DNA from: Legionellaceae bacterium
GTDB lineage: Bacteria > Pseudomonadota > Gammaproteobacteria > Legionellales > Legionellaceae
Direction: 5' to 3'
DNA length: 64,000 bases
Assembly: GCA_029210265.1 (NCBI GenBank)
Contig: JARGNP010000003.1
Span: 1 to 64,000 of the forward strand
The notes below the pieces were generated by a model. The model was not told where the DNA came from, ran no database searches, and saw only the letters and a list, made by a program, of their open reading frames with translations. Position 1 is the first letter of the stretch, and each line of letters begins with the position of its first letter. Shown piece by piece: positions 27,123-35,248 of this stretch. The translations under genes and the position numbers were made by a program.

Positions 27123-28199
27123 ATGTATAGCTTAAAAAAACTACTTAGCGCAATAAACGAACAAAACAATGCGTTGGTAGAAAAAATCATCAAATATGTT
27201 CCAAACCTTGTAAACGAAACACTATCCCCAGACACCTGGCACAATTTTAATGCTCACACACCTCTTTTAGAGGCTGTTATGGTAGGTAACATAGAAATCT
27301 TAAAAACGATATCAAAACATGTGGCTAATATTGATATGCAGCACTGGCATGATGACCCTGCTCATGGAAAATCGGCATTAGCGTATGTCATTGAGCATGA
27401 CGATGAATTCCCCCCTCTAAATAGAATTGAAATCATCAGAACATTATTAGCGCACGGTGCTTCGCCGAACTTTCAAAGTGAAAGCGTGTTTACCCCTCTC
27501 ATCGCGGCCAGTATAAATCGTGACTATGGCATTATGAAGCTTTTGTTAGAGCATGGGGCTAATCCAAATACGCCATCAGCTGATGGGGCGACACCTATAC
27601 TTTGCTGCTTGTTCGGGAGCGATGAGATTTATCTAGACAATTTTGACCAAGAAACAGAGCAGAATATTAAACATTGCCTTACACTTTTGTTGAGCTTTCA
27701 TTCAGAAAAGCCGAACCTGGGTGATGAGGAAGCAGATCATTTCAATCGATTTAAATCTATTTGGGAAGACTTCAGATATAGTCCTTGTCATATTACAATA
27801 TCCATGACCATGGACTTGAGTGACACAACCTTAATAGATAGCATTCATCAACATGGTTTCTTCTGTCTCTCACATAAAGATAATCAAGATAAAAAACCTC
27901 TGGACGTTGCGCGAAGCCAACGCAATATTCGAGCCATTGAAATTCTCGAAAATGCAGGCAAAGTATCTGATCGTACTACCCATATAGGCCAGGGTCTTAA
28001 CGCTAAGCATCCAAATCTCACGTCGACAATCAAGAACCTACCCGAGAATACGCTTACTTATTTAATTCAATATCTAAATCCTCAAGAAATAACTCACTTT
28101 ACAACGGCATTATGCATATCAGCTGACCGTATCCAAGAAGGAGAAGAAGCACGCCATGCTGTGACTCAACAATTGAGCTTACAACAAAGATGTGTTTAA
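27123..28199 (+). CDS. Ankyrin-repeat protein with C-terminal F-box-like motif, candidate effector
   Basis: 358 residues from ATG 27123, which has GGAG 8 bases upstream; the frame also opens at 27093. Ankyrin units are visible as HTPLLEAVMVGNIEILKTI, NRIEIIRTLLAHGASPNF, and TPLIAASINRDYGIMKLLLE continuing HGANPN, then DGATPILCC. Near the C-terminus (about 306-335) LPENTLTYLIQYLNPQEI followed by a hydrophobic/Cys stretch fits the F-box pattern LPxxxLxxIxxYLxPxxL. Ankyrin plus F-box proteins are known in Legionella (AnkB, F-box at the N-terminus) and in poxviruses (at the C-terminus), where they recruit host SCF ubiquitin ligase. No signal peptide. Ankyrin assignment is firm; the F-box is inferred from one motif. 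Confidence 0.82.
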   Translation: MYSLKKLLSAINEQNNALVEKIIKYVPNLVNETLSPDTWHNFNAHTPLLEAVMVGNIEILKTISKHVANIDMQHWHDDPAHGKSALAYVIEHDDEFPPLNRIEIIRTLLAHGASPNFQSESVFTPLIAASINRDYGIMKLLLEHGANPNTPSADGATPILCCLFGSDEIYLDNFDQETEQNIKHCLTLLLSFHSEKPNLGDEEADHFNRFKSIWEDFRYSPCHITISMTMDLSDTTLIDSIHQHGFFCLSHKDNQDKKPLDVARSQRNIRAIEILENAGKVSDRTTHIGQGLNAKHPNLTSTIKNLPENTLTYLIQYLNPQEITHFTTALCISADRIQEGEEARHAVTQQLSLQQRCV

Positions 28200-28277
28200 T
28201 TAAATTAAAAAGAACAAGAATCAACCTTTGTTGCTATACTATTAAACATTAAAAATTAAAATTATTGGAGTACGACA

Positions 28278-29837
28278 ATGCCTGGCTTTGAATTTACGGA
28301 GATACAAGACGCACGCGATGCTTTGGGTATCAAACAACACCTGACCGCGCAAGAAATAACAACAAAATTTCGTGTACTCGCCTTAATAAATCAACGTAAC
28401 AAGCCAGAAGGTTACAACGAAAAATTCCAAGAATTAATCAAGGCAAAAAACACCTTAAATACTCACGCCCAAACATTCGCTGAGAAGAAGAAGCCTCGGC
28501 TCCTAACCCCTCTACAGATATCCATACCTAACAATGGATTATTTAGAACTAATTTGGATCGTATTATCACCAAGATTTATCTAACTGATAAACAATTTGG
28601 TTATTTATCACAAGACATGAGTATAAGCAAAGAAAATATTAAACTCTTTGCACTTAGAATTACCACAAAAACACCATCGAATAGTGCTATGTCATCTCCT
28701 GCCGATAAAGCTATATCAAACGCGGTCAATGCGCTTTGGTATCTCAATGAGATATTAGAGGCGATCAATCCATCGAATGATGCTCACAATCATACTTACA
28801 TCACACAAGAGCTACTGGATTTTTTATTAGCTCAAAAAACAGATATAGCGTTAGAGCATGTTCATTGTATCTTTAGAAACCTTTTATCTGCAGGACATAT
28901 TAACACTTCAACCGTTAATACTATTATCAATCTCCCAGATTATGTGACGATCTTTGCAAACACGTTAGAACATTTTATAAATAAAATGCCTGCGACAGGC
29001 ACCCACAAAGCTCTTATGAACGAAGGTACTACCTTTATTTTAGATTTTTATAATTTTTTTCCAGTGGACAGCATGGAATCAATTACCTTTGAAGCTGAGT
29101 TACTCGCAGCACATACTATTGCAGACATTGATACGGTTATACAGAAGTATCAAGTTGTGTTGCAAAACTCTAGAGCTCGAGATGTGACCTATGCCCTTGA
29201 AGAAGCTGATCTGGAAACTGAACCGTCACAAGAAAGGGACCCCGGTGGCGAAGAAGAAACTAAGAGACAAGAAGAGCCAGAACAACAAGAAGCACCGACA
29301 ACAAACTTACCAGAGCCTAAACAACAGCTGTTGAACGACATAAACACCATGCTCAATCATTTAAAAGACTTAAGCAGCCAAGTAACCCAGGCCGAATATA
29401 CGGAAGAACGTAATAATTTGGCAACGTATTGTGACGAAATATTAGATACTCATGAGCTAGATCCTGCTAAAATGTATACTCCCGATTGGTTAACCTGGCA
29501 TTACGAAAAAATATATACCAATATGAAAGAAAAAATCTCAGCTCTTAGCGTAGGAAAACCCAAATCCTGGGAGGCATGCGAAACACTCGATGAACAATGT
29601 AGATACATCATGCATGAGGTTATAGGTGTGATGCGTTCATTCCTGAGCGTGATAACGCTTAGGGCTGTTAACGCAGAAAATCATCATGATCATTATTTCT
29701 TTCAAGCACCCTGTCATGAAAAACCCGACGTACAGCAGTTTGGAAATTTATTATCGCAGTTAAATCAGCATATTTCAGAGATGATAGATAGGATAAACAA
29801 GGATAATACTTACGCGCTAGATTCAGATTTGCCCTAA
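28278..29837 (+). CDS. Hypothetical protein with degenerate N-terminal J-like domain
   Basis: 519 residues; GGAG before the ATG gives a clear start. Residues 9-61 follow the J-domain pattern: DARDALGI, then TAQEITTKFRVLAL as helix II, a loop, then YNEKFQELIKAKNTL as helix III. The HPD tripeptide that activates Hsp70 is replaced by Gln39-Arg40-Asn41, so DnaK stimulation is not expected. The rest is helical, with an acidic Glu/Gln-rich linker (about 315-350) and no other recognised domain. It follows the ankyrin gene by 78 bp in the same direction. Candidate effector or scaffold; function unknown. Confidence 0.72.
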   Translation: MPGFEFTEIQDARDALGIKQHLTAQEITTKFRVLALINQRNKPEGYNEKFQELIKAKNTLNTHAQTFAEKKKPRLLTPLQISIPNNGLFRTNLDRIITKIYLTDKQFGYLSQDMSISKENIKLFALRITTKTPSNSAMSSPADKAISNAVNALWYLNEILEAINPSNDAHNHTYITQELLDFLLAQKTDIALEHVHCIFRNLLSAGHINTSTVNTIINLPDYVTIFANTLEHFINKMPATGTHKALMNEGTTFILDFYNFFPVDSMESITFEAELLAAHTIADIDTVIQKYQVVLQNSRARDVTYALEEADLETEPSQERDPGGEEETKRQEEPEQQEAPTTNLPEPKQQLLNDINTMLNHLKDLSSQVTQAEYTEERNNLATYCDEILDTHELDPAKMYTPDWLTWHYEKIYTNMKEKISALSVGKPKSWEACETLDEQCRYIMHEVIGVMRSFLSVITLRAVNAENHHDHYFFQAPCHEKPDVQQFGNLLSQLNQHISEMIDRINKDNTYALDSDLP

Positions 29838-29844
29838 TCAACCG

Positions 29845-29926
29845 TCGAGATGGCTTCACCTGTTGGTGCTCATGGCATGGCTTGATGCAACTCATGCCAT
29901 GAGCACCAACAAGCCGCACGACATGC
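29845..29926 (+). pseudogene. Relic of a lytic transglycosylase (slt) catalytic region
   Basis: The stretch reads SPVGAHG, then after a short insertion LMQLMP, then after a further shift QAARHA. These match in order the SPVGAHGLMQLMP...KQVARR part of the intact slt (around 26565-26625). Frames are broken, so it is a short dead fragment. It overlaps a perfect inverted repeat. Confidence 0.5.
29861..29911. repeat. Perfect 19-bp inverted repeat with 13-bp loop
   Basis: Left arm 29861-29879 (tgttggtgctcatggcatg) and right arm 29893-29911 are exact reverse complements. No T-run follows on either side, so it is not a standard terminator, although its place between two convergent genes would allow it to stop transcription. 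The left arm derives from slt-like sequence. Confidence 0.8.
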
Positions 29927-29941
29927 GTCTATATTTTATAG

Positions 29942-31144
29942 CTATACATAGTGCCAACCACGATCGCTCTTTTGTTCTTGAGACTGAAGAACGCGAACCA
30001 CACTCCCTTCTTCTAGCCCAATGACCGTGGTTAACCGACGAAGACAATGCTCCATTAAAATGCGATCAACAGCATGAATTTCACATAAATAATTATCTTC
30101 ATCCTTGAGGTATAACTCAGGACTTCTTCTTTGTTTGAAAACAAAAATCCCTTTCGTTGGCGTCACTTCGGATAAAATATCTGAACCAAACATAGAAAGC
30201 AGAGATGTGTATCGATTTTTCGTAATACCTCGTTGAATATGCACAGATGAAAAACATGTTGGGATAGTTTTACAGAGTGCGGGAAAAGGTAATGACATGT
30301 AATTTTCATGCAGCTCTCTTATCCCTCGTCCATAATTGTCTGGATCATTCAGCCTCAGGTATTCTACCGTCATAAGAAAATGTGTGAATGAATCACTTTT
30401 ATTGATGCTACCCCATCCGGAGAATGGTTTTGCTAACAACGGATCTTGGCTATTATTTACAGCATCATAGCCACGCTCCCAAACATCTAAAACATGCTTT
30501 CCACCTAATGGATGATCAACGGGGAAATAAATGTCTTTAAATTGATTTCGAACCCACGCTACACTTTCAGCCTTTGTTCGTTTTGTTTCTAGATTTTCAT
30601 CAACCGAGAAGTCTCTGATTGCAACGTAATCAATACTTTCATGCCAAACAGCATGCCAAAATGCAGCATGTTCATGCTCAGGCTGATAATGGATCACTTC
30701 ATGCAATACGGCTGAAAGCGTCATCGCTGATTTGCCACCTTGAAGTCTCAAGTTCTGCACGACTTCGATTGCTTCAGGCAGGCTTGTTGTAAATATAATG
30801 CCTGTACCTTCATGCTGACGGTTGGCTTCATCAATCATGCTTGGGGAAATATCCACGCCAATATAAGTATAATTTCTCGCTTTGCCGTCGATCCTCGAGC
30901 GTTCTCTATCATCTTGTCGTTTTCTAGCTAACAACTCGCCTGTTGCACATCCAATATCTAAAAAAATTGTCACATCTTCAGGAATAAATTCAAATATGGC
31001 CAGCTTCTTATCGATGTGACGTCTCATACCTTCTTCGTAATATCTGATATTATGCTGCTCGCCTAAATTTTTAGACGCAGAAATGTTGCTATCTTGACGC
31101 TCTGAACTTTTAAACACAGATTTCACATTACACCCACACATCAC
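29942..31144 (-). CDS. SAM-dependent methyltransferase domain protein
   Basis: 400 residues. The class I methyltransferase fold is indicated by motif I FLDIGCATGE (about 61-70), the acidic end of strand 2 (YIGVDISPSMIDEA), and a later LSAVLHEVIHY segment like motif IV/post-IV. The C-terminal 200 residues match nothing I recognise and may set the substrate. The start is GTG 31144 or ATG 31141, with no clear ribosome site. The N-terminus MCGC is Cys-rich but lacks a signal peptide. Convergent with the J-like gene; substrate unknown. Confidence 0.78.
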   Translation of the reverse strand: MMCGCNVKSVFKSSERQDSNISASKNLGEQHNIRYYEEGMRRHIDKKLAIFEFIPEDVTIFLDIGCATGELLARKRQDDRERSRIDGKARNYTYIGVDISPSMIDEANRQHEGTGIIFTTSLPEAIEVVQNLRLQGGKSAMTLSAVLHEVIHYQPEHEHAAFWHAVWHESIDYVAIRDFSVDENLETKRTKAESVAWVRNQFKDIYFPVDHPLGGKHVLDVWERGYDAVNNSQDPLLAKPFSGWGSINKSDSFTHFLMTVEYLRLNDPDNYGRGIRELHENYMSLPFPALCKTIPTCFSSVHIQRGITKNRYTSLLSMFGSDILSEVTPTKGIFVFKQRRSPELYLKDEDNYLCEIHAVDRILMEHCLRRLTTVIGLEEGSVVRVLQSQEQKSDRGWHYV

Positions 31145-31293
31145 AAAAAAGCAATATTAACACAAAAAGACCAAATACAAAACAAGAGATTCGTAACTAC
31201 ATTATCTTTAGAAAACTTCATGCGTTTAAAAAATGTATGATGCACCTGATCTTTTTCATCATCACACCAGGCACATCGATACACCTTCAACAC

Positions 31294-31833
31294 CTACTTA
31301 ACATGTTTATTAGCCACGCTTTCTACAACTGTATACTCTTTCGCTTCAGCTATTTTCAGCTTAACGTTATCCAGAATATTTTTATTATGTGAATCGTCCA
31401 AGATTTTGGTTTGTTGAATTGCTGTTAAAGGTTTTTGCGCATAGTCATAATTCTCATGCGGGCCAAAACCAAGCAAAGTCATAATACGCTTCTCTTCATC
31501 AAGCACCGTCCATTCCATGACATACATTGTTTTCCCAGCCTTCATATTACTATGAAAAATTTCTCCCGCAGCTCTGCCTGTATTCTGTCTAAAATCGACA
31601 CCGTAATCTCGAAGAATAGGGCCATACGTTTGCAATTGATGCTTCACGGTATTGGCCTTGTCCGCCAGAATTTTCATATCGCCTTGGGGCTTTTTACCGA
31701 TAACTTCGGCCAAAAGGTAGCTATTAAGTACCGTCCAATATTGGTTCTCAACCATCGCATTGAGCTGTAAATTCATAACCGGTTTAGGTCTTTTAGGTTT
31801 AGGTTCAAAAAATTGAGGTCTATATTTTTTCAT
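31294..31833 (-). CDS. Hypothetical protein, 179 residues
   Basis: The start is ATG 31833, which has GGAG 8 bases upstream (the frame opens at 31866). The N-terminus is Lys/Pro-rich (FEPKPKRPKP). The C-terminal part has a strand pattern, KTMYVMEWTVLDEEKRIM then GFGPHENYDY, that faintly recalls RelE/ParE-like toxin strands, but no antitoxin gene is adjacent and length and N-terminus do not fit, so I do not assign it. It lies 25 bp after the frameshifted gene and is probably cotranscribed with it. Confidence 0.62.
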   Translation of the reverse strand: MKKYRPQFFEPKPKRPKPVMNLQLNAMVENQYWTVLNSYLLAEVIGKKPQGDMKILADKANTVKHQLQTYGPILRDYGVDFRQNTGRAAGEIFHSNMKAGKTMYVMEWTVLDEEKRIMTLLGFGPHENYDYAQKPLTAIQQTKILDDSHNKNILDNVKLKIAEAKEYTVVESVANKHVK

Positions 31834-31858
31834 AACAACATCTCCAAACTTATATATA

Positions 31859-32569
31859 TTATGCAATCAATGCCGACTCAGGAGGCATAATAGGTTCATC
31901 TAGCTGAATCGGTTCAGCTTCATGACGTTTAATAATCAAATGAAAATAGTTTTTCAAAAGCGTATCTTCATCGTAACTAAACGTCGTAGGCAAACGAAAC
32001 GTTTCCATCGCGGTAGGACTTATAAAGAACGAATACAGGTAGTTGCTCACAGATAGTTGCTCGTCTTCATCTGTTATAGCATGCGGAAATGGTCCCATCA
32101 TATTGATTAATGTCTCGATGTCTTGAAGTGCGTACAAAGCACAAATCCCTCGCTTTTGTCGATCGATATTCGGGTAACGAAGTTTAAAATTTTCTCGAAA
32201 ATAGCGTTTAATTAATTCAAAATCTGGCGCGCCTGATGGCGAAGAGTCGTAGAGATATAAGCAATCTTCGCCTGCTTTTTTCTCATAAACAACCGCACAA
32301 ATGTGCCTCACCGTTTCATCATGCGTTAATACCGAATCAAAAATAACCATCGCAGCCGCTCGAGTCATTGGAGGCGTATTATCTACAAATGCTTGAAATG
32401 CTTCAGGTGTGCTAAGCACGGGTATATCCAGATTTTTAAATTCAAGTACATGTTTTAAACCAGAAATACGCGTTAACGCGTAGCCTTCGAGATCTCTTAC
32501 AACAAAGCCAAACGTTCCACCGGTGTAGTAATGCCGACCGTAGCACGGATTAATAAACTCATGAAGCAC
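31859..32569 (-). CDS. CE-clan cysteine protease/acetyltransferase-like protein, main frame of a frameshifted gene
   Basis: 236 residues from GTG 32569, but the gene really begins upstream in another frame (see 32570-32745). Residues in the order and spacing of CE-clan enzymes (Ulp1, adenain, YopJ) can be seen: His89 (VRHICAVVY), Asp108 (LYLYDSSP), Gln138 and Cys143 (RQKRGICALYAL). His to Asp is 19 residues, as in the YopJ His-Glu pair, and Gln lies five before Cys against six or seven in the family. No signal peptide. If active it would be a deubiquitinase-like protease or acetyltransferase, a common effector type. Motif match is by eye and overall similarity is low. Confidence 0.6.
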   Translation of the reverse strand: MLHEFINPCYGRHYYTGGTFGFVVRDLEGYALTRISGLKHVLEFKNLDIPVLSTPEAFQAFVDNTPPMTRAAAMVIFDSVLTHDETVRHICAVVYEKKAGEDCLYLYDSSPSGAPDFELIKRYFRENFKLRYPNIDRQKRGICALYALQDIETLINMMGPFPHAITDEDEQLSVSNYLYSFFISPTAMETFRLPTTFSYDEDTLLKNYFHLIIKRHEAEPIQLDEPIMPPESALIA

Positions 32570-32745
32570 GGGGTTTTTATCGAGGTATTTTTGTAATGCT
32601 TGGTGATATGCGGGTGTCGTTACAGTGTTGTTCAGTAACTGCTCGACTAAAGATAAAGATGGGGTTGAATTATCCGAGCCAAAGAGAGTCCTGAGTTCCT
32701 AAGAAATTATTTGCACCGAATAACCTATTTGTTAATGCCAACATA
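32570..32745 (-). pseudogene. Out-of-frame 5' end of the CE-clan-like gene
   Basis: ATG 32745 has a good ribosome site (GGAG, 7-bp spacing) and reads MLALTNRLFGANNFLG before a stop about 25 codons in. In the frame of the downstream ORF the sequence from about 32700 is open and reads TLFGSDNSTPSLSLVEQLL, then TPAYHQALQKYLDKNP, running into the 236-residue ORF. A single-base indel near 32690-32712 therefore breaks one gene of about 295 codons. No standard slippery heptamer is present at the junction. It could also be a sequencing error. Confidence 0.6.
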
Positions 32746-32857
32746 ATCTATCTCCTAAGTTTTATTTTACATAATTTTATTTGATTTGACTCAAACAAGT
32801 GATATTTTAATCATATTTTATTCATGCTGTAAATAAATATTTTTTAATTATCTTGAT

Positions 32858-33658
32858 TTAATCATCTTGATGAGGTGCCGCAGCACTTCCTGCGAGAATA
32901 CCGCCATCAAGTGTTATCTCAGTTCCTGTCACGTATTTTGACTCATCTGAAGCTAAATATAACACGGCGTAAGCTACATCTTTTGGCTCTCCCATATGAC
33001 CTAACGGCACACCGGCTGAAATTTGCTTCATCATCTTGTCACGCATCATAGGATCAGCCCCCAGCATGGCATCCCACAGAGGTGTAAGGATAGCGCCAGG
33101 ATGCAGCGAATTACAACGAATATTATAGCTATTTTCAGCACAATACAGTGCCACGGTTTTGGTATGGTTTCGAACAGCCGCTTTACTGGATGCATAGGCT
33201 GCAGCCGCAGGAATACCCACCATACCCGAGCGTGACGACATATTAATAATCGAACCGCCTTGCGCCTTCATCAGCGCAATGCCGTATTTACACCCTAAAA
33301 ATACACCATCTAAATTAATTGCATGCACATGATGCCAACTGTCGAGGCTCGCATGCTCTGGATCTTGAGGGCCAGACGCCTCATCAAGCCCAATAATACC
33401 TGCATTATTGAACAACGCATCCAATCGGCCGTATTTTTGTATGATTTTATCCGTAAGTACACGCCACTCAGGTTCTGACGCCACATCAAGGTGTTCATAA
33501 TGTGCACCCAGCGTATCAGCCAGTGCTTGGCCCTCTTGATCTCGAATATCGGTGAGAATCACCCGAGCACCTTCTTCTACCAAAAGTCTTGCAGTCTCAG
33601 CACCAATACCTCGGCTTGCCCCTGTTATTAAAGCAATTTTATTATTCATGCGACGCAT
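32858..33658 (-). CDS. Short-chain dehydrogenase/reductase
   Basis: 266 residues, classical SDR fold. Cofactor motif TGASRGIG (13-20), Asp at the end of strand 2 (LTDIRD) favouring NAD(H), NNAG, the catalytic Ser (INMSSRSGM) and YASSK (Tyr-x-x-x-Lys), and a C-terminal VTGTEITLDGG. It resembles cyclic-alcohol and hydroxysteroid-type SDRs, but substrate cannot be fixed. ATG 33658 has GGAG at 7-bp spacing. Divergent from rubredoxin; monocistronic. Confidence 0.93.
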   Translation of the reverse strand: MRRMNNKIALITGASRGIGAETARLLVEEGARVILTDIRDQEGQALADTLGAHYEHLDVASEPEWRVLTDKIIQKYGRLDALFNNAGIIGLDEASGPQDPEHASLDSWHHVHAINLDGVFLGCKYGIALMKAQGGSIINMSSRSGMVGIPAAAAYASSKAAVRNHTKTVALYCAENSYNIRCNSLHPGAILTPLWDAMLGADPMMRDKMMKQISAGVPLGHMGEPKDVAYAVLYLASDESKYVTGTEITLDGGILAGSAAAPHQDD

Positions 33659-33725
33659 AAAAAATCTCCACGTTCATATAGGCTATCTAAATTATAGTTT
33701 ACAAATCAGCGAATAAATACAAGCC

Positions 33726-33754
33726 TTTACATGTCGTTCTTAAATTGCTAAATT
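33726..33754 (+). promoter_or_regulatory. Sigma-70 type promoter for rubredoxin
   Basis: TTTACA (33726-33731), a 17-bp spacer, then TAAATT (33749-33754). The start codon lies 37 bp downstream. Confidence 0.5.
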
Positions 33755-33790
33755 ACCCTCCATCATAAACACAAAGGGCAAAGAATCATC

Positions 33791-33973
33791 ATGAGCAACC
33801 TTCCGTTTAAAAAATATATATGCGTCATTTGCGGTTTTATTTACGACGAAGCCGAAGGATGGGAAGAAGACGGTATTGAAGCCGGTACACGCTGGGAAGA
33901 CGTTCCAGAAAACTGGTTCTGCCCAGACTGTGGCGCAAGCAAAATTGATTTCGAAATGATTGAAATGGATTAA
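33791..33973 (+). CDS. rubA: Rubredoxin
   Basis: 60 residues. Two Cys pairs, [13 protein letters not shown] and [10 protein letters not shown], bind one iron. The family segment between them ([11 protein letters not shown]) is intact. A small soluble electron carrier, usually feeding oxygenases or peroxide-reducing enzymes. No partner reductase is in the window. Its 3' end overlaps the convergent hemJ-like gene by 4 bp. Confidence 0.97.
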   Translation: MSNLPFKKYICVICGFIYDEAEGWEEDGIEAGTRWEDVPENWFCPDCGASKIDFEMIEMD

Positions 33974-34407
33974 CTCAAACTCGGTTTGAGTACAACGAGT
34001 AAAATAATCGCGATAAGAAGCCCTGTTGGAACTTCGTTAAATACGCGATAAAAACGACTCGAACGGGTGTTATTGTTATGCTTAAATCGCTTAACATAAT
34101 GCCCGCACATCATATGATACCCCCACAAAACAGCTACAAAACCAAGCTTTGCATGCATCCACACAGCTTTTTGATAATAAGGCAGCATAAGCATTAACAG
34201 CCATAACCCCAGTACGGTCGTTACCACCCCTGCAGGCCATGTAATCCCATAGTACAAGCGCCGCTCCATGATTTTAAAACGCTCAGAGCTCACAGTGTCT
34301 TTTGCATCCGCATGGTATACAAACAAGCGCGGCAAATAAAAAAGCCCCGCAAACCATGCCACCATCGCGATAATATGAAACGCTTTCACCCATAACATGC
34401 TATGCAT
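33970..34407 (-). CDS. hemJ: HemJ-like protoporphyrinogen oxidase (UPF0093/CopD-like membrane protein)
   Basis: 145 residues, four predicted membrane helices. The start [20 protein letters not shown] with its conserved His and the following [12 protein letters not shown] are HemJ signatures. The [13 protein letters not shown] segment carries the second conserved set. HemJ performs the oxidation of protoporphyrinogen IX to protoporphyrin IX in bacteria lacking HemG/HemY. Single gene or possibly cotranscribed with the terC-family gene 26 bp upstream. Confidence 0.88.
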   Translation of the reverse strand: MHSMLWVKAFHIIAMVAWFAGLFYLPRLFVYHADAKDTVSSERFKIMERRLYYGITWPAGVVTTVLGLWLLMLMLPYYQKAVWMHAKLGFVAVLWGYHMMCGHYVKRFKHNNNTRSSRFYRVFNEVPTGLLIAIILLVVLKPSLS

Positions 34408-34433
34408 AACCCCTCCAACCTCATCAAATTATC

Positions 34434-35162
34434 TTATTTTTTTCTACGTGCACGCTTCCAAAAATTTAACGCTTCCACCGACAACGAGAAGCCCATCGCA
34501 AAATAAATATAACCACGCGGCACATGAAACTGAAAACCGTCAGCAACCAAAACCATACCGATGAGTATTAAAAAACTCAGTGCCAGCATTTTGATGGTTG
34601 GATGTTCTTCAATAAATATACTTACGGGCTCACTTGCCCAAATCATGATAACAATCGCAACGGTAATCGCGAGGGCCATAACCCCAAAATGAGGTGTTAA
34701 TCCTACGGCTGTTAATACGCTATCCAGCGAAAAAATAATGTCCATCAAACCGATTTGAATCACAACACTGCGAAAACTCGCTGTGACTATTTGAGAATTT
34801 TTAGTTTCACCAGCCAAAACTTCTTCGCCCGATTCAACAGGTTCCACTTCATGATGAATTTCTTGCGTTGCTTTTGCTATGAGAAAAGCACCCCCGCCTA
34901 AAAGAAATAGATCACGTGCTGAAAAACTAAACTCAGCAAAGCTTATTATCGGCGATGTTAAACGAACCAACCATACCGCAGAGGCTAACAACAGAAGACG
35001 CGTAACCCAAGCAAAGGTAAGGCCCCATTGCCGCGCGCGTTTACGTGATTCTCGTGGAAGACGTTCCGTCAAAATAGCCAAAAAAACGAGGTTATCGATT
35101 CCAAGAACCACTTCTAAAATAATTAAAGCCACCAAACCGGACAGCAAATCTAACCATTCCAT
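34434..35162 (-). CDS. TerC family integral membrane protein
   Basis: 242 residues with about seven membrane helices. The TerC hallmarks are the acidic residues in membrane segments: LEVVLGIDNLVFLAIL near the N-terminus and IIFSLDSVLTAVGL in the middle. The family is linked to tellurite resistance and to metal (manganese) export coupled to secreted enzymes. The specific ion here cannot be told. Divergent from pcnB. Confidence 0.93.
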   Translation of the reverse strand: MEWLDLLSGLVALIILEVVLGIDNLVFLAILTERLPRESRKRARQWGLTFAWVTRLLLLASAVWLVRLTSPIISFAEFSFSARDLFLLGGGAFLIAKATQEIHHEVEPVESGEEVLAGETKNSQIVTASFRSVVIQIGLMDIIFSLDSVLTAVGLTPHFGVMALAITVAIVIMIWASEPVSIFIEEHPTIKMLALSFLILIGMVLVADGFQFHVPRGYIYFAMGFSLSVEALNFWKRARRKK

Positions 35163-35190
35163 CGTATATTACCCCATATGACTTCATCAA

Positions 35191-35220
35191 TTCACTTTCA
35201 TGCAGAGTGTCTGCTATAAT
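35191..35220 (+). promoter_or_regulatory. Sigma-70 type promoter for pcnB-folK
   Basis: TTCACT (35191-35196), an 18-bp spacer, then a perfect TATAAT (35215-35220). The predicted start about 7 bp later leaves roughly 20 nt before GTG 35249. Confidence 0.55.
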
Positions 35221-35248
35221 AGCGCGCTAGGATAGACATCAATATAAA

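Noticed and set aside
31294..31833. RelE/ParE-like toxin
   Set aside because: Only a faint strand pattern, no antitoxin partner, and a different length and N-terminus.
32690..32715. Programmed -1 frameshift in the CE-clan-like gene
   Set aside because: No X-XXY-YYZ slippery heptamer or stimulating hairpin is visible near the junction; a simple indel is more likely.
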